Source: Moringa oleifera
Taxonomy: Eukaryota; Streptophyta; Magnoliopsida; Brassicales; Moringaceae
Assembly (NCBI GenBank): GCA_021397835.1
Contig: JAJFZO010000566.1
Coordinates: 1,550,001-1,614,000, forward strand
DNA length: 64,000 nt
Direction: 5' to 3'
Below the pieces are notes generated by a model. It made no database searches. It was not told where the DNA came from and was given only the letters and a program-made list of their open reading frames with translations. Below are positions 35,334-47,900 of this stretch, in pieces (position 1 is the first letter of the stretch; every line of letters starts with the position of its first letter). Both the position numbers and the translations under genes were made by a program.

Positions 35334-36037
35334 TGCCAATCACAATATACCTGACCAGAAAAGTGGAGAAACAGGAAGCATCCAGACCAGGGCTTCAGGC
35401 TGTCAGAAGTTTTTCATTATAAGTCAATAGAATATGAACAAATAAGAAACACAGGAAGCCGAAATCAGAAAACAGACACCGCAACTCCACAAAGTTTTCC
35501 TGGAAAAGCTTAGAAGTCACAATGAGAAAACAAAGGAATATACATTACAAGGAAAAATATCTTCCTTTCTCCTCCCAAAATTGATTTATTTCCCATTAGA
35601 CCCTGAAGAACAACGCACCACATGTAAATTATACATTTCACTACCCCTTGGGGAACCTTGTCTACTCCTATCCTTCAGCATTTTCCTGCAAAAAACCAGT
35701 GCAAGTGCCTGATCCCAATGACGTAAACCAAACCCATCTCTTCTGCTTGGCAGCCAAGATTTTTTACCGTTTCCATTCTTTGTTCAGTCCCTCCTACCCT
35801 CTGGAGTTCATCATGCCCTGGACTAGACAGTGGACTCAACAAGCATCAGCTAATGTACACAGAGACTTAGAAGAAATAGAAGATGATGCCAGAAAGGAAG
35901 AAACTTAGATGCAGAAAGAAATATCATCCAGAGTTAAAATGGCATTAAAATAAATTCCTCTGAATTGTTTACAGCTGTTTTATTAGTTAACTATGTATAA
36001 TCTAATGTAAAATTTTTTCTTACAAAAAATGTAGAAT
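35334..36037 (-). other. 3' UTR/flank of the TIR-NB gene
   Basis: Normal-composition sequence immediately 3' of the minus-strand stop codon, probably including the 3' UTR. Open frames on the plus strand have no ATG and no family resemblance. Confidence 0.35.
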
Positions 36038-39004
36038 CTATGGTGAAGTATGAATCTGAACATTAGCGAGAAGCCTGGTGAGTTTGCTCAGAGTTTCGCG
36101 AGCAGATATGGTGTCTGGATGATCCTCACCAGATATCGATGTTCTAATAAATATAGCCTTCCTAATTAGATCGTCTCCTATGTCAAATTGCCCCCCTCTT
36201 AGCATTAGTTTCGCTCTAGTTTCTAGCACAGTCGCTCTCGATAACGCCAACTCCTGCCAAAGACATGGATTCAACTGGGCATTTGTCTGAATCGGCCTCC
36301 AGCAGAGTGATTTGTCCAGCCACTTCTCGACCGGAGCAACAAATGCCTGCTCCGCTGCTTCCAATGCGTTGGTGCAGAGCCGCAAGAGTTCTAAAGCCGC
36401 ACTGCAACGGGAGAATGTGATGAATGTCCGAATTGCAAGAGGCAGAACGACCTGTTTCACGAGGTACAGCAACTCTGTTACCTTGAGCTCGACAGAACTA
36501 GGTTCACTTCCAAATCCGAAGAGCATGAAACAAGCTGCCCAAATATGTTCTGGATGTTCTGATATTGACCCGCGATTCATTATGGCTTGAACTACAGCAT
36601 GTGTAACTCCGTTACCTCCTCTTTTTCTGGCGTAAAGCTTGACAAGCTCGTTGACATGGAGGTAACCCTGCTTGGTACCACTTCTTGCAATGTTAAATCT
36701 CAGTAACATGGAAGCTGCTTCTGTTTCTGATCTCTTTGTGTACGATGAAGTGAACCCACAACTCAAGGAATGCAGTAGTTTTCTCCATAGCTTGGTTCCC
36801 TTATGCTTTTCGGGTATTTTGTTAGCAGCCAGGGAAAGAACTGAAACAGGAATTGCAGCTGGTGCAAACCAGGCACTTGCCTGAACCATTCTGGTTGCCA
36901 AGCTCCTTGGTCCATCTGCATGATCGAATATCGAGAAACATACCTCGAAGAGTTGCAACAGGAAAGTGTTTCTCCTCAACGAGTTAACTTCCCTACCACT
37001 CCATGACAGGTCTCTCGAAGGCATTCTGTTGATAGTATCCAATAGCCTGCTTGGGTTAATTGGCAGCTCAGATAAAATCGCACCCACGATTGCCAGGCCT
37101 AAAGTCAGTCTTCCAACTTTCTCCTCGAGAACCCTGAGGGCGTCAATTTCTGCTACCGGGTAGTCTTTCCCATTTCCCAGCATTAAAGACATTGCCTCGA
37201 CCCCAGAGAGGTAAGAGAGTTGCAGAGGTTCCAAATTCATTACACGAGGAAGACAAGTGGATATGATGATATGGGTTTCTCCGCCGAAACGGGGAAGAAG
37301 ATCCATTACAAGTTTGCGATCCCACCAGTCCTTTTCACTCTCTAGGTTATCGATGATGACCAGAAATGGTATGTTTCTCATGAGCTCTTTGCGGACTCTG
37401 GAGATAGCTGCTTCTTCCTGTTCTTCGAAGCTCTTTATCCTGCTTTTCTCCAAGCAATTCTCGACCCCGATATCAACTTCCAAGTATGACCAGAGATTCA
37501 AATAGTTCTGCCGGACATATCGATTTTCCCCACCAATCCAGAGAACCATCTTGTATCTCTGGTGATATCTGTACGCAAATTCAAGAAGAAGTTCAGTCTT
37601 GCCAATTCCTGACTCCCCTGATATGCAAGCAATCCCCTTTCCGTACAAAATCTTTGTTGACCTTTTTCTCCTTGTGTAACAGCCACCACTCTTTGGTCTC
37701 GACTGGTTTTGCCTTCGAGGAAATTCATTACCTTGCATCTCGATCTCCTTCTCTGACTCCTTCCATATTACCTTCTCTTTACCCTTCTTGCTGCAGCTTT
37801 CATTCATTAAACTGCTCTTATTCCATCCGATCGTCAAGTTCTTCCTTCTGGATCTGGCCTTCAGGTCAAAAAAATCTCTTTCAGAATCTCCACTAACATC
37901 ACCCAAAAGAATAAATTCTAGCTCAGAAAATTCTTTTTTCCTGCCAATGAAATTCTCGTTCCGAGGGAAAGGAAACTCCTCTTTGTCTACCTTTTCTCTC
38001 CACTTTGTCAGCCTCTCTACGACACTTCTCCGTCCTAATCTCATCGCAAGCAGCATGACGGCTCTCAATATACAGTCTCTCCAGTTACCATCCTGAGCTT
38101 CGAGTTTCCATTCATCAACCCTTGAGAGCCCGTGAACAGCTTCCTTCCATTCCTTTTCTAATCCTCCATACAGAACCCATAGCTCGCCTCCATGTTTTTC
38201 CCACAACTCTCCCCGCTTTTCAACTATATCTCGCACAAGGCAATCGCCTGGACTCAAATCAAAGAATATCGGAACCAAATTCTTCTTGCTTGAAAAGAAT
38301 CGTAGCTCCTCAATAGTATATGGATTCTTGAATGACTTCCTTGTTAGTATCACAACCCCAAATGAAGAAACATCCATTGCCCTCTCAACAATTCCGTGTT
38401 TCCGCGAGTTCCTACACCGAGCTCTGTCGGATACAAAGCAACTTATTCCTTGAACCTCCAACTCCGCCCGCAGCCAGTTAGCAAACCTCATTAACGAAGG
38501 TTTACGACCATGCAGACCAATGAAGACATCACAGCACCTCAGTCTATTAGAAGAGAGCGAAACTGAAGCAGGAGTATACGGCATTTCATGGCTTCTCAGA
38601 TTCTTCCGTCGCTTCCCTTTAAGCCCGAAAGATCCATAATCGAGGTTATGGTCATAAAGGGTGTTGTTAGAGGCACCAGTTGTGGAAGACACACGGTCAA
38701 ACTTCTGGAAATCGCTTGATATACACGCAGCAGGAGTCAATGACATGTCTGACAAGGCAAATCTGACATTTGCCAAAGTCTCAGGCTCTCGAATTCCCGA
38801 GCTAGAACTGAGAGGCTCCGCGCTTAAAATGCTGTCACATTGAGCATCGGAACGTGTTGATTCTGATAGCTGGCAAGTTGGCGATCTCGGGGAGAAGAAA
38901 GGCGACTGGTTAGCTGAAAAGAATGCAGAAGACGATGAAGACATGTTCCTCGAGGTCATTGCTCGCAACGACCCAAATCTGGAGCTGTCTTCCAGTGGAT
39001 CCAT
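36038..39004 (-). CDS. TIR-NB-TPR-type protein of the TNP/XTNX class
   Basis: One uninterrupted 988-residue frame, unusual here because all other complete genes have coding introns. An N-terminal serine-rich extension (1-150) precedes a TIR-like domain (about 157-330): CCDVFIGLHG, GISCFVSDRA, FGVVILTRKSFKNPYTIEEL and LVPIFFDLSPGD. Glu232/Glu233 lie where catalytic TIRs carry their NADase glutamate. A long basic linker leads to an NB domain: P-loop GESGIGKTE (463-471), kinase-2 FLVIIDNLE (about 547-554), HIIISTCLPR, and a GLPL-like LGLAIVGA. No LRR follows; the C-terminus is helical and ends with a TPR-like ELALSRATVLETRAKLMLRG...DDLIRKA. This fits the old, low-copy TNP (XTNX) family, such as Arabidopsis At4g23440 and At5g56220, which is distinct from variable TIR-NB-LRR receptors. 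Function in immunity or cell death is not settled. Confidence 0.88.
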   Translation of the reverse strand: MDPLEDSSRFGSLRAMTSRNMSSSSSAFFSANQSPFFSPRSPTCQLSESTRSDAQCDSILSAEPLSSSSGIREPETLANVRFALSDMSLTPAACISSDFQKFDRVSSTTGASNNTLYDHNLDYGSFGLKGKRRKNLRSHEMPYTPASVSLSSNRLRCCDVFIGLHGRKPSLMRFANWLRAELEVQGISCFVSDRARCRNSRKHGIVERAMDVSSFGVVILTRKSFKNPYTIEELRFFSSKKNLVPIFFDLSPGDCLVRDIVEKRGELWEKHGGELWVLYGGLEKEWKEAVHGLSRVDEWKLEAQDGNWRDCILRAVMLLAMRLGRRSVVERLTKWREKVDKEEFPFPRNENFIGRKKEFSELEFILLGDVSGDSERDFFDLKARSRRKNLTIGWNKSSLMNESCSKKGKEKVIWKESEKEIEMQGNEFPRRQNQSRPKSGGCYTRRKRSTKILYGKGIACISGESGIGKTELLLEFAYRYHQRYKMVLWIGGENRYVRQNYLNLWSYLEVDIGVENCLEKSRIKSFEEQEEAAISRVRKELMRNIPFLVIIDNLESEKDWWDRKLVMDLLPRFGGETHIIISTCLPRVMNLEPLQLSYLSGVEAMSLMLGNGKDYPVAEIDALRVLEEKVGRLTLGLAIVGAILSELPINPSRLLDTINRMPSRDLSWSGREVNSLRRNTFLLQLFEVCFSIFDHADGPRSLATRMVQASAWFAPAAIPVSVLSLAANKIPEKHKGTKLWRKLLHSLSCGFTSSYTKRSETEAASMLLRFNIARSGTKQGYLHVNELVKLYARKRGGNGVTHAVVQAIMNRGSISEHPEHIWAACFMLFGFGSEPSSVELKVTELLYLVKQVVLPLAIRTFITFSRCSAALELLRLCTNALEAAEQAFVAPVEKWLDKSLCWRPIQTNAQLNPCLWQELALSRATVLETRAKLMLRGGQFDIGDDLIRKAIFIRTSISGEDHPDTISARETLSKLTRLLANVQIHTSP

Positions 39005-40372
39005 ATGAATAATAGTTCCTCTCCTCAGTAGATTTCAAATCCAAATGCATAAACTCTACATTTCAGAAACTGCTACGGAATGAAGAGAACAGCTTTAATC
39101 AGTAAAATAGTTCTGTAAAACAGAAGACAAAACCATCGAATCATGACAAAATTGAATGTTATCTTCATAATAGTCAAGTTCATATTAGTTAAGAAAACCA
39201 CCTTGCCATTCTAGCAAACAAAGGCACCATAAAACCAAAAAGTGAATGCAAAGTTAAATTTCATGCCACTAGCTAACAGAAGGAAACTCAGAGAGCCTTA
39301 ACAAATTCAACTAAACCCTAAATTGATGAAGCTTTGCAAAATCGATAAGAACAAGAATGGGAGATGGGTAGCAGAAAAAATCCTCTGGAAACAACATTTA
39401 AGTAGAGAATCTACTTACCCTAATTCAAACATAGCAGAAGTCAAAAGAACAAAAAAGATTCACTTTCTAAAATTTAACAGAGGAACTGCAAAGAAGAATA
39501 AGTGAAGCTCGAAGTTTGGGCACTATAGATCTAGAGAAGGCATTCAACATATAAAGAAGCTATCAAACAGGAGTATAAAACTGAGGAGGCATCTCAGTGC
39601 AATAGAATAAGGTAAAATTTCAATGTAATTCAGATCTGAGAACTAACAATGGTTTGAATCTCAAAATGGGTATCACAGATTTAACTTTGCCGCCAAACGG
39701 ATGGAACCCATAAAACCAATGATAAGCCCAGAAGTTTCATAAGGAAATCCAAATCTCTCTGTATTCTATGCAATCAGTAGTTATCAAACCTGCAAAGTAA
39801 GATAATGGGGTTTATCAGCAGAAGTAGCGAAAACACATGAACCAGTGCATCTCGAAGCTAAAGCTCATGAGTTTCAATCTGATAGAGAAAGATTTGACAA
39901 TGAGCGATAGCGAGAAAGACACAGAGAGCCACTTACAATTGCTTTCAGTCTGCAATTGAAAATAATGGAGTATGACCATTTACAGATAGATTTGACGGAG
40001 ACCCAGCAGCAAAATATAGACAAAGCAAAGATTTTTTTTTAATGGAAATTGGTATTTATCAACGCCAAAAAATTAGCTTACCTTCACAGAGGAATAAAGA
40101 CGAGGTTTTTGAAATATCTAAAAGCCTTAACACCCTCTGGCTTGTTTTCAAAAAACAAGAACACCGCACGCTGCACAGCCTCAAGACTTTATCTTTCTCT
40201 CTCTTTCTCTAGAAAGATTTTCCCTTTCTTGTCTCTTTCTCCAAATATTTTTTCCTTTCCTGGGAGAGAGCGGAGTACAGGCACAGGAGCACCTTTGAAG
40301 AAAGGAAACTAGGGAAAATTGGAACCAAAAGGATTGATTTGGACTGAGGTATAGTTGGCAGGCTCCATTACA
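39005..40372 (-). other. Probable multi-exon 5' leader of the TNP gene
   Basis: Read on the minus strand, splice-like sites suggest leader introns. One has a donor AAG|GTAAGC near 40081 and acceptor TTGCAG at 39951-39950. A second has donor GTAAGTGG at 39936 and acceptor TTTGCAG at 39791-39790. These would leave a 13-nt leader exon at 39937-39949. None is proven, and no coding segment is present. Confidence 0.3.
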
Positions 40373-40401
40373 GTGAGACTACTAGGTGTAACTCAAATGC
40401 C

Positions 40402-40410
40402 CTTTATATA
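40402..40410 (-). promoter_or_regulatory. TATA box of the TNP gene
   Basis: The minus strand reads CATATATAAAGGGC here, a good TATA element. It would place the start of transcription near 40372, about 1.37 kb before the ATG, consistent with a spliced leader. Confidence 0.5.
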
Positions 40411-40939
40411 TGGGACTGATTTGGCTTTTGAACTCACATAAGCACATGGGTTTTTGTCACTGTCACTGTTCCTGTTTGTTGATTTAAGGTTTGTGGGAAA
40501 GGCAGCGGCTACTTCCATGGATTTTCAAAGCAGTAAGTATATAGGAAGACAAGTCTTCTACATTTAGCAAATTTGAAAAGAAAAACTTTTTAAGTTCTTT
40601 TGATTTTAATCTTTTCATGTCATAATTTAATGTGAATTTATACATGTTATATTAATTTTTTAAAAAAATTATAACAACTAATGATTCAATAATTGAGTGG
40701 GTAGACGAAATTTTAAAAACAAAATTGGAAAAAAAATCTTTGCTTGTAAATGATTGGTGTGATAAGATGAGATCCTGTCCTGGGGTTCGCAGAAAAGACT
40801 GTTAAGTTGACTTGAATGAATGAGATGGTATTGAATTGGCATTTTCAACATCAGTCCAAAGCACTCTTTTGGTTGTACTTACAGCCACATGGTTCCATGT
40901 GAAGCCACACACACAGACTTAGTTCTCCATGAAAATTTA

Positions 40940-41530
40940 ATTTATCTGTGTTTACATTAATATTTTTTAAAAAAAATTAAAATATTTTTATAATTTATAA
41001 TATTAATATCAAAATTAAAATTTTAATTATTTACTTTATTAAAATACATATTAAAAAATAAAATTTTACCCAAATTTCAATTTAAATTTTATCGTTTTAT
41101 TTTTTTCAATTGGTTATTTACTGTTTCAATTTAATTAAATTTAGATTTAAATAATTATAAAAATTAATAGTATCTTTAATAAAATATGTCATATAAATTT
41201 GGACTTCTTTTCAACTTTATTTTTCCTATTTAAATATTTTTATTCCTAAATTATTTTTAAAAATTTTAATAATATAAAATTAAAATATATATTTTTTAAA
41301 ACTCAAAAAATTTAAAAACATTTTGTGACAATAACTTGAACTTTTCTTTACTTTCACGTCAAATTTTAAGTTTAAATACCAAATTTTTTATTTTTTTGAT
41401 AGAATTCATTTTGAACTTAAATTGAAAGTTTAAATACATAATTAAAAAAAATTAAAAGATTAAATTAAATTAAAATTTGTATAAAATTTATATTTTTATA
41501 TTTATTTTATTAAATTGTTACTTATCAAAT
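40940..41530 (-). repeat. Diverged AT-rich dispersed repeat, minus orientation
   Basis: Contains the reverse complement of the family core, AAATAATTATAAAAATTAAT near 41149 followed by CTTTAATAAAATATG. The TTTTGTGACAATAACTTGAA block comes later (41321-41342), also in reverse order. Confidence 0.4.
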
Positions 41531-41559
41531 TTTTTAAAACTTAAAAAACAAATAACATC

Positions 41560-44240
41560 AATATATTATTATGATGCAAGATTGAAATTAAAAAAAAAAA
41601 AAAGGGAATTTGGGTGCTGAAGTGTGAACTTGAAGAGATTCACTGAGGAAGAGCCCATGACTTGAAGAGTACAAAACATGCAAAGCAAAAACAAGCATGA
41701 AAGTTTTGGTTGTCTAGTGGTTGGTGGCTGCTGCTCAAAGGACAAAAAATGTTTGTGTTGTCTTCCAACCTGCAATTCATTTTCTTGGTGGTAGAACCAA
41801 ACCCAAGTGGGCCAAGAGGAAGAAAATTGTCACCATCATAAGCTTAAGTTTGATCAAATCACTTCCACATATTTTAGTGTCACTTGTCTACATCATGGCC
41901 ATACCAACCAGTTGAGAAAGATTTTAACTTTCAAAATCTTATTGCTTGCATGTCAGAATTTCAATGCAACAGAAAAGGAAAAAAAAATATTTGTTGATCT
42001 AAATTGGTATTAATTAAATATTTTTTAATTTATTATATTTATATGTTAATTATTAATTTTATTAAATTAAAATGTATCTATATCTATTCAAAAATTTAAT
42101 ATAGGATTTGAAAGAAAACTCATACTTAAGTTTAAAATACTTTTACTTGAAGTTTTTTTATAAACACATAAAAAATCTAAAAAATTATTTTTTTGGTAAA
42201 TACTTAATGTCTAAATTTATTATTTTTTTATTTATTTTACTTATAATAGCACAATTTTATTTCTTTAAAAGTTATAAAAAATTTTAACATCTAAAATCGC
42301 AACATAATTTTGAAAGCACATAATAAAAATTATTGATAAGTTTTATCATTGAGATTAAATTGTATTGAACTTTCAAAGGGATTAAAAATATGATGATTAA
42401 AAAATAATTAGATTATTTTTATTATTTTATATTAACATGATAAATTGTAAAAATATTATTTTATCTTTTTATTAAAAATTTTAACACACATATTAGATCA
42501 ACAAAAAAAATTGTAATCTTTTAAAATTTTAAATAAAAAAATATCATAGGTGCAAATCTAAATAACAACATCAATTAACACTTTAAAAAATTAAATGAAA
42601 ATATTTATTAAAAAAAGGAAAATGAGTCTAGATTGATTTTTTTCTCAAAAGCATGTTTTTGTGTCGCAAATTGGATAACCCAAAGATTCAAAATTGTTAC
42701 ACTTTCTTGTTCATTGACACCAAGAAAATGGAGGAACCCATGTGGAAAGTGTCATTTTTTAGTGCCTTACAAGTGGGGAGTCTTCATTACCCATAACTAG
42801 GTCCATAATGAGAGGAACCTGCCTACCTTCTTTTAACTCTATGATACTTAAATACAACTTAAGTGGCTAAGTCATTAAACAAATTCAATTAGGTCTATGC
42901 ATCCCAAGTGTCTCTTGGGTGGTTCCGTTTAACAACAATCTTGTAGTCTCTACTTATAATATTACCCACATCTGCCCACTCGATAAGAAAGATTAGCATT
43001 CTTAATTACATCTACACTAGCTTTGTCCATATGCTCAGTTTGAATAATTGATGACGGAAAAGAATAGAGAGGTTGAACATGTTACCATGCTTCGATAATT
43101 GTATTAAATTGAACAAATCCAACGGTCTTATCTCTTTATGTAATATTAAATTTTAACAAATACCCATTTTAAATTAATCATTTATTATTTAGTAATTCAA
43201 GTAAATAAAAATTTAAATTCTCATATAATTTAAACTATACTAAAAAAATGATAACATATGATAATTTAATGAAATAAATAGTTAAAATATTATTTATTTA
43301 TTGTTATAAATTATTCTTTTACAAAAGATCAACTCAAATGAAATCAGCTTAAAAAAACTCTCAAAAGGAACAAGACAAACTTGCCCATTAAAATAAAAGT
43401 AAAATTAAGGCTTCCAGATAAAGGGTGCAAATTTAGGGTAATAGAAGTTAGATTTCTTAGCCATGTTGACCAATTTGAGAGTTTGACCACATTAGACCAA
43501 TTTAAGTGGTCAAAACATTAGGGACCCTTTCAATTCAACTAATATTATCAAATTAGGCATTTGTTGACTACTAGGGCTACACTAATACCTTTTGAATTGA
43601 TTGCTTGTTGGTTACACAATTGACATTTTAGCAAAACAATATTCTTATTTGAAATCATGGAAATATGGGTATTAACTCTTTGGTTCGGTTCATTTTTATC
43701 CTTTTTTTTAATATAATTTATAACTCTAAATTAATCTATTTTAGTTTTAATGTTCTTGATTTGGTTAAGAATTAATTAAATTTTAAGAGAATAGTAAGTA
43801 GAGAAGATCATAAACCTTTTTGAGAAGATAATACATAAAAATATCACTCATTAAAGTATTTTTAGCAGTGTTTTTATAATCAAATTAAATTATCGAATCT
43901 ACTGATTGAATTGTGAATAAGATATTTAGTTGATTTAATTTTTTTTATTTTTTTTTAATTTATTTATGTAATTAAAAAATATCATTTTGGTATTGAAAAA
44001 TAATTTGTTCTATTTTCATTATTATTTTTTAAATATAATTATTATTGTTATTTTTATATTATTTAGATTAATAAAATATATTAAAGTATTATAATGATTT
44101 ATCAAATCAAATTCAAATGTTTTAAAGGGTATGGATTTCTTTGCATTTATTAGGAAATTCAAATGAGCATATAAAAACTTACACTAAAATGCAAAGAATC
44201 AATCAGTTTTTTTTTCCCATATTTTTTTTAAAAAGCAAAC
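41560..44240. other. Intergenic DNA between TNP and MPA1 genes, no gene recognised
   Basis: Patches of ordinary composition (41600-41950, 42640-43130, 43340-43640) alternate with AT-rich DNA. None shows a supported reading frame or RNA fold. Confidence 0.4.
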
Positions 44241-44248
44241 ACATTTAA

Positions 44249-44429
44249 TGGGCCTGACCCAACTCAGATCCGACCCAAACTAGGCCTAGCCCATATTTGA
44301 CCCAACATTAGGAGCCCATTTTCTCCTACACTGGATTACGATGAAGGCCGCCGAAAGATGAACGCGACTGGATATCTATCCATCCATCCCAAGACGGCGC
44401 AATGAGGTGACAGGTCATGTACTAGGATT
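44249..44429 (+). promoter_or_regulatory. Promoter/leader of the M1 aminopeptidase gene
   Basis: TGGGCC at 44249-44254, a GGCCTAGCCCA element at 44283-44293 and AGCCCA at 44313-44318 precede the likely leader. ATGs at 44341, 44358, 44402 and 44417 open very short upstream frames. A strong donor GTAAGT at 44430 and an acceptor TTTTCAG ending at 44917 would make a leader intron just before the coding ATG. Confidence 0.45.
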
Positions 44430-44921
44430 GTAAGTACGGCAAACTAGCTCACTATTGGTCTAAAAAATCATTTTTCCTTTTTCTGAGACCTATGTGTTCG
44501 GTATTCTTTTTGGAAAGTAAGTACCATACATTGTGGGGTTAATCTTTTTCTTCCTTCGAGATTGTCATTCTCTGTTTTCTGCATCTGATCGGTAATTGAT
44601 TCTCTCAATTTTCTTATGGTTTCCAGTTTTTATACTGCATGAGTTGATACCAGGGTTTATTTTCCTTTTATATTTTATTTTTATTGTGATTTTTCTTGTC
44701 CATATTTTTGTGTTATCTATATATCCTCATTTCAGAAAGTCTTGTGTACTGTTTTACTCTGTTTTCTCACTTGGGTAGTTCTGGTTTAGGTTTGAGCTCC
44801 TTTTTTTTTGGGGTTGGGACATCTGGGTGTCTTTCGTTTCCATAAAAGATTTGTCCCTTTTGGCAGTCATCCTAATAGAGAATAATAGATTACATTTACT
44901 TTAGGATATATTTTCAGTTGA

Positions 44922-47900
44922 ATGGCTCGGTTGATTCTTCCTTGCAAGAGTTCGAGTTTCGCAAGGGCCAGTTTTTTGGGTTTGATCTCCTTAGCTCCTG
45001 TGATTACCCATATCTCCTTTCTCATTTATGTCTCTTTGTTTGTTGATATACCTATATGTGTTTGTATATGTCAACATACCCATATATTTATCAGCATAGA
45101 AAATGCTTTGATTTTATTTGGTTACTTTTTTCTTTGTTACATAAGAGTGCTTGGGCAATCAAAGAAAGAAACATAAGGTAGGAGATGTTATTTACACTAT
45201 TGTTATTAAGAAAAACTGCACTGCCCCTGTAGTGTGACTTACTAATATATTTGGCGAATAATTCTCTTAACATAGTGAAGGGGGTTTCTCATTTGTTTGG
45301 AGGTGGCCAAGGTTTAAATTTGAATTGTGTACTGGAATAAGCTCCAAGTTGGTCTTGGGCCTAGCTACTGCAAAGTCTTGTTTTCTTTTGTCAGCTAAAT
45401 TAAACTAGTTTGTACTTTTTAATGTTTTCATCTTGACTGGTTATTTCACTCATACTATAGATTGCTTTCCCTGTGTTCCTCTCCCTCATATGTGGACTTC
45501 CATAGGGATATATACGCTCATTTACTTGTGCAATCAGTCATTTGCACATATGCATCTGCACACATTCTTCATCTGTTAATCTTGATTTTACAGTGCACTT
45601 ACATAATTTTTTCCATCTGTTTTGCAGCTTCAGGCTAGAAGGCAAATTAGTCCCTTGCAAAAATCAGCGAAGAATCTTTCTCAATATAGGCATTGCCTTA
45701 GTTCAGAGGTTTGTATTTCTTTTGGTGCTCCATATTATAAAATCTTCTGGGATTTTTTTTTTTTTGCAATTGTGTTTCAGTGATGCTGTTGTGCATTTCA
45801 AGGTTGAAAATTTTGATTTAAGTGTCTACGCTCTGACTGTCAATTATTTGATCCAGGTCACGTGTCCAAGGAATTTGCGGTTTCCATACCATTTGGTATA
45901 TGTAAGTCTTGAAAATCTTAGACATAGATATGCGCAGATTCACAGAATGGTTCAAAACTTTCAGCACTGGCTCCTACGCAGGATATTATATGGTCTGTTG
46001 TGATTAATTTTATTGCTTATGTGCATTCTTCAACCATATTTCAGAAGGGTGAGCACAGTAGCAGGAAGCTAAGTTGTTCCGTTGCAACCGACTCCTCGCC
46101 AAAGCAGGTTGAAGAATCCAAAATGGACACTCCAAAAGAAATATTTTTGAAGGATTACAAGTTGCCTGATTACTACTTTGACTCGGTATGGTGGCAATAA
46201 TTTGGATTAGAGTATGCATTACTAAGATTTTTTAATGTCTTATGGGCTTTTTCATTTACCTCTGTGCATTTAATGGAAATATCATGTAGGTGTATTTGAA
46301 TTTTTCACTGGGTGAGGAGAAAACAATTGTTAGTTCAAGGATAACCGTGCTGCCCAGAGTTGAAGGTAGTTTTATGCTCATGCTATGCTTTAGTGTCTAC
46401 TAGCATCATCTTTAAATGATGTTTTTTGTAGTTGATAACTGGGTCTTTTGCTCAAATTACTCATGCTTGTTAGAACTACTTTTCCTGCAGCAGCAGGGAT
46501 CTTAATCTTTAGTCTCTTTGTCTCTGTTTCCTTTATGTTTCTCTCTCGCTCTACCCTCCCTTTTTTTTTCATGCAAAAACAATGCTTGTGTATTCCTCGA
46601 AACAAATCCCTCTATTCGTTATAGTGTTATTTTCTAATCAGCCTGTCTTGTGGAGCAGGCTCTTCTTCTCCGCTGGTTTTAAATGGACAAGATCTGAAGC
46701 TACTTTCTGTCCAGGTTAATGGAAAGAAGGTATGTAGTTTCATCATATCTTATTCAAAGTAAGCTTATCACTATAACTAATTAGAACTGAGCACCCTGCT
46801 GGACTCTGTTAGCATCATAAATATGCAATGCAGAGATGCCAGACTTTGCAAATTCAGGGTCATTTAATTTCTTTTCTCTTCTATATTGGTGGCTTGGGGG
46901 GCAATGGATGGGCTGGGGGGAGGGTGTGTTAAATATCGGGTTGGATATATAGGTCATGACTATAATTTATTTACGTTATTATTTCTGCCAGGAGGACGAT
47001 TACCACTTAGATTCACGCCATCTGACAATCCTATCACCACCAGCTGGTTCATTTATCTTGGAAATTGTTACCGAGATATATCCTCAGAAGAATACATCAT
47101 TGGAGGTAAGAAAAAAAATATTTCTCATGTATTGCCTTGATGCCCTTACCAAAAATTTTATTTTATTGCTATAGGGGCTTTACAAATCATCTGGGAATTT
47201 CTGCACACAATGTGAAGCAGAGGGTTTTCGCAAAATTACGTACTATCAGGTTCATTTTTTTGAAGCACATACTGACTTGGGTTATCCTTGATGGGATATA
47301 TTAGTCTGACTTCTACTCTTTTTTGTTGCATTTAATTTCTGACCAGGATCGCCCTGATATCATGGCAAAGTACACGTGTCGTATTGAAGCTGATAAGTCA
47401 CTGTACCCTGTGTTGTTGTCAAATGGAAATCTCATGGAACAAGAAGATCTCGAGGTGAACCACACCTTTCATACAGTGCAGATGCAATCTTCAGTCTTCT
47501 CTTTCATTGGGGGAGGGAGAGGTCATTCAGTTAGTAATTATTCTTATTGCTAATTTTTGGTTCCACTACAGGGAGGCAGGCATTACGCCTTGTGGGAAGA
47601 TCCCTTCAAGAAACCTTGCTACTTGTTTGCTTTAGTTGCTGGACAGTTGGAGAGCAGAAATGATACTTTTGTTACCCGATCGGGTAAGCAAGTGTCACTA
47701 AGGATCTGGACCCCTGCACAAGATGTGCCCAAGACTGCACATGCTATGTATTCACTGAAGGCAGCTATGAAGTGGGATGAGGATGTCAGTGTCTTCATTC
47801 TTGGCAGGATTTTTAATTGTGATCTCAAGTTTTATTGTTCTTGATTCTATAGTAATGTGTGCTGTTATATATCTGTACAAACAGGTATTTGGTCTTGAGT

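Noticed and set aside
35648..35908. 86-codon open frame beside the tRNA
   Set aside because: No ATG start, no homology recognised, and it overlaps the probable 3' UTR of the minus-strand TNP gene.
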